DNA of 64,000 nucleotides from Thunnus maccoyii (lineage: Eukaryota; Chordata; Actinopteri; Scombriformes; Scombridae). The number at the start of each line of letters is the position of its first letter. The stretch's first letter is position 1. The DNA lies in contig NC_056542.1 in the NCBI RefSeq assembly GCF_910596095.1, positions 27,720,957 to 27,784,956 on the forward strand, given 5' to 3'. The notes below the pieces were generated by a model, which was not told where the DNA came from, made no database searches, and worked only from the letters and a program-made list of their open reading frames with translations. Shown here piece by piece: positions 61,990-64,000 of this stretch. A program made the position numbers and the translations under genes.

Positions 61990-62231
61990 TTAAGTCACAT
62001 TTAGCTGTTTAGTGCGGTAGCGGTGTAATGAAGAGGAGAAATAAGCAGTTCTACAGAACATATCGTTTTAACCTCAATTCATTACACGACCTTTATTGAT
62101 TTCACTTTTGGTTTAAACCCAACGTCTAAAAAACGTGGACATCATACAAATTTCCGATATTCCTACCATTATTTTCCCATTATTAGGGTTGGTTCTAGTG
62201 TGCGCTTGGCGTGGAAATGCATTGTCCGACT
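61990..62231 (+). other. Probable non-coding first exon/promoter of the next gene (fbxl4 by synteny)
   Basis: Sequence here is richer in CpG than the spacer before it and ends at a full donor consensus GTAAGT (62232); a second donor (AAGGTAAAT) lies about 20 bases on. No ATG-initiated frame crosses it. In vertebrates the gene after FAXC on the same strand is FBXL4, which has non-coding 5' exons. Identity is inferred from gene order only. Confidence 0.35.
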
Positions 62232-63906
62232 GTAAGTGAAGGCATCGTAAGGTAAATGTCAGGAATGTGGTTTGGTGGTTGAAATATCCTGAAAGAGGAA
62301 AGAAGAGGACTTATCCTTATGAATGGATATATCGACCTACGTTTACCGTAATTTTAACTTCTGCTCCGTCCTCTTTGATTGCTCAGTTTTGGAAAGCTGG
62401 CTACGGAAGCTAACAGTCTGTGACAGCTCAGCTAGTCTTTAGGCTAGCTAGCTAACGTTGGCTAACTAACACCAGCTATTGAACATAAACACTAACAGCA
62501 CAGACTGAGGCAGCTCGCCTTTTGTTTTGGTTTTTGTTTGGTTTGTTATTCGCAAGTAGTCAATATTGTCTTCAGAAAAGCGTTTTTCAGTGACAGCTAG
62601 CTTATATTAATGTTAATGTCATGTAAAATTAGAAATGCTTGTAAAGTTAGTCAAGGTTTTAGGATAATTTAGCTAACGTTAACAGCTACATTTATAAGTT
62701 ACAATGTAGTGTCCTCGGCACATAAAGAAAGCCAGATGACAGACAACATTTAACAAAACAGACTTAATGCTAAACTCTGTAGCAGTTTCTCAGTAGCACT
62801 GATAGACCGACTAACGTTACCCCGAATGGCTACGTGCAGTTTGTACCGTATGTCTAGAGCTTATGTTTTATATCAATGCATAGAAAAACACTGATGCTAC
62901 AGCATTAGTAACAACCTAGTTTTAATTGCTCTCTGGTTTTAGTTCAGTGTTTAAAAGACCTTCCAACTAATTTTTGATTGATAGCAATGGTTCCAGTCCT
63001 GCTTTGTACATAGATGGTGGGACTGCCCTTTTGTTTACATTTGGATAACAAATTGAAGTTTGCATTGCTTACTGCAGGCTGCAGGTGTATAGCTACTTCA
63101 TTTGAAGTGTGAATAACTGGTGAACTTTGACATATTTCAATGAAGTGATGCTAATTATGGAATTCTGCAGAATTGAAAAATGCATACCAGCATTTTTTTA
63201 TTTGTTTTTTGTTTTTGAAGGTTTTTAATTTTTTTAGCGGTGTACCAGTTATGTACCTGTGCTGATTGCTGTAGACTTGTGGTGAAGGTGTGTAACATGT
63301 GGGATCATACTGACCTTTAAGTTCTGGCATCCTGCAGGTTTTGTTCAATCCTGCCAGTTAATGAGCCACTCTTGGTTTGTGTGTGTGATGTGGAGTAACT
63401 GTCAGTGAGTCACAAAACCTGCAGGGTACAAGCTATTAGGGAGTGGAGGGAGTATTCAGATTAAAGTGTGCTAACACGCTTCCTTACTAGCAGCAGTACA
63501 TTGCTACCTTTTGATGATGGGTAGCTGTGGCAACTGTAGATATGCAGTGTCACCATGAGTCACATTAATGCTAGGTGTGGTTGCTCAGTAAGACAGTATT
63601 CAATTGATAGCATTATATGATGTTCCCAAAAATAAGCTTTAAAAGCTACACTCCCAAATTTATAAGTATAGTATTTACACTCAGACTCCCTAAGCTTTTG
63701 TCTTCTGAAAGTGTTCCTGTAAGTGCTCAAAGTACACAAGGAGCTGTTGATTAACATTCGTTTTTAACTAAACGAGACTTGTATATTAATATATTTTAGG
63801 AATCGCACTTTACATTCAGCTAAAAAATATAGTTGACACAAATTCCTCCCTGCTGTGTTGCTGTTCTCACTCTCACTGTGTGTGTTTGTCTCTGCCTAAC
63901 CTACAG
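62232..63906. other. Probable 5' UTR intron of the next gene
   Basis: No coding signal; GCTAGCTAACG-type repeats near 62440-62470. It ends with CTAACCTACAG, a good acceptor. Confidence 0.35.
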
Positions 63907-64000
63907 GTCATGCATGCAGCCGGGCCGCTAGCCTGCGCTTTGTACACCGCAGCCATTGAGGCAGTGTGCATCCAGTAGGTGGAGGCTCTTCCTCCCTCTA
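63907..64000 (+). other. Probable second 5' UTR exon with a 22-codon uORF (fbxl4 by synteny)
   Basis: After the acceptor at 63905-63906 the sequence turns GC-rich. The ATG at 63910 opens 22 codons (MHAAGPLACALYTAAIEAVC...) closed by TAG at 63976-63978, so the main start must lie beyond the window or in another frame. Read as an upstream ORF. Confidence 0.35.

Overview
The window looks like nuclear DNA of a teleost fish, probably a percomorph. The genes are split by GT-AG introns, the intergenic DNA is rich in (GT)n/(CA)n runs and short dispersed repeats I associate with teleosts, and gene order matches the vertebrate PNISR-COQ3-FAXC-FBXL4 block (human 6q16). All three main genes run on the + strand. 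Exons were built by hand from splice sites, phase and remembered mammalian proteins; no alignment was run.

1-5.8 kb: the 3' two thirds of pnisr (SR-related nuclear protein), eight coding exons plus a possible ninth that gives a second C-terminus. 6.35-14.65 kb: complete coq3 (mitochondrial ubiquinone O-methyltransferase), six coding exons, 342 aa. 14.65-17.0 kb: intergenic, with a small CpG-rich island, a possible orphan exon and a hAT-type MITE. 17.0-32.8 kb: complete faxc (metaxin/GST-like membrane protein), six coding exons, 415 aa, with a 3' UTR of about 3.5 kb. Introns hold several dispersed repeat families, some very close to splice acceptors, plus a long-TIR element containing a perfect 32-bp hairpin.

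32.8-55.8 kb: intergenic DNA without a convincing gene. It holds a purine-rich tract, an L2-like LINE 3' end, a G34 run followed by a C18 run, microsatellites, teleost repeats and several AT/homeodomain-motif-rich unique stretches that could be conserved regulatory DNA (pou3f2 lies beyond fbxl4 in other vertebrates). 55.8-59.4 kb: a tandem duplication carrying two intronless minus-strand copies of PACRG, a ciliary inner-junction protein. The copy at 58.1-58.8 kb is fully open; the one at 55.9-56.5 kb has two stops and a deleted N-terminus. 60.3-61.1 kb: an unrecognised plus-strand coding remnant spread over several frames and ending in AATAAA. 62.0-64.0 kb: probable non-coding first exons of the next plus-strand gene, by synteny fbxl4, with a 22-codon uORF in the second.

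The three main genes are neighbours by synteny and have unrelated jobs: RNA processing, ubiquinone synthesis and axon/membrane biology. The most interesting points are the open PACRG retrocopy next to its dead twin, the pnisr ending in which the donor of a retainable intron supplies the stop codon, and the perfect hairpin in faxc intron 5.
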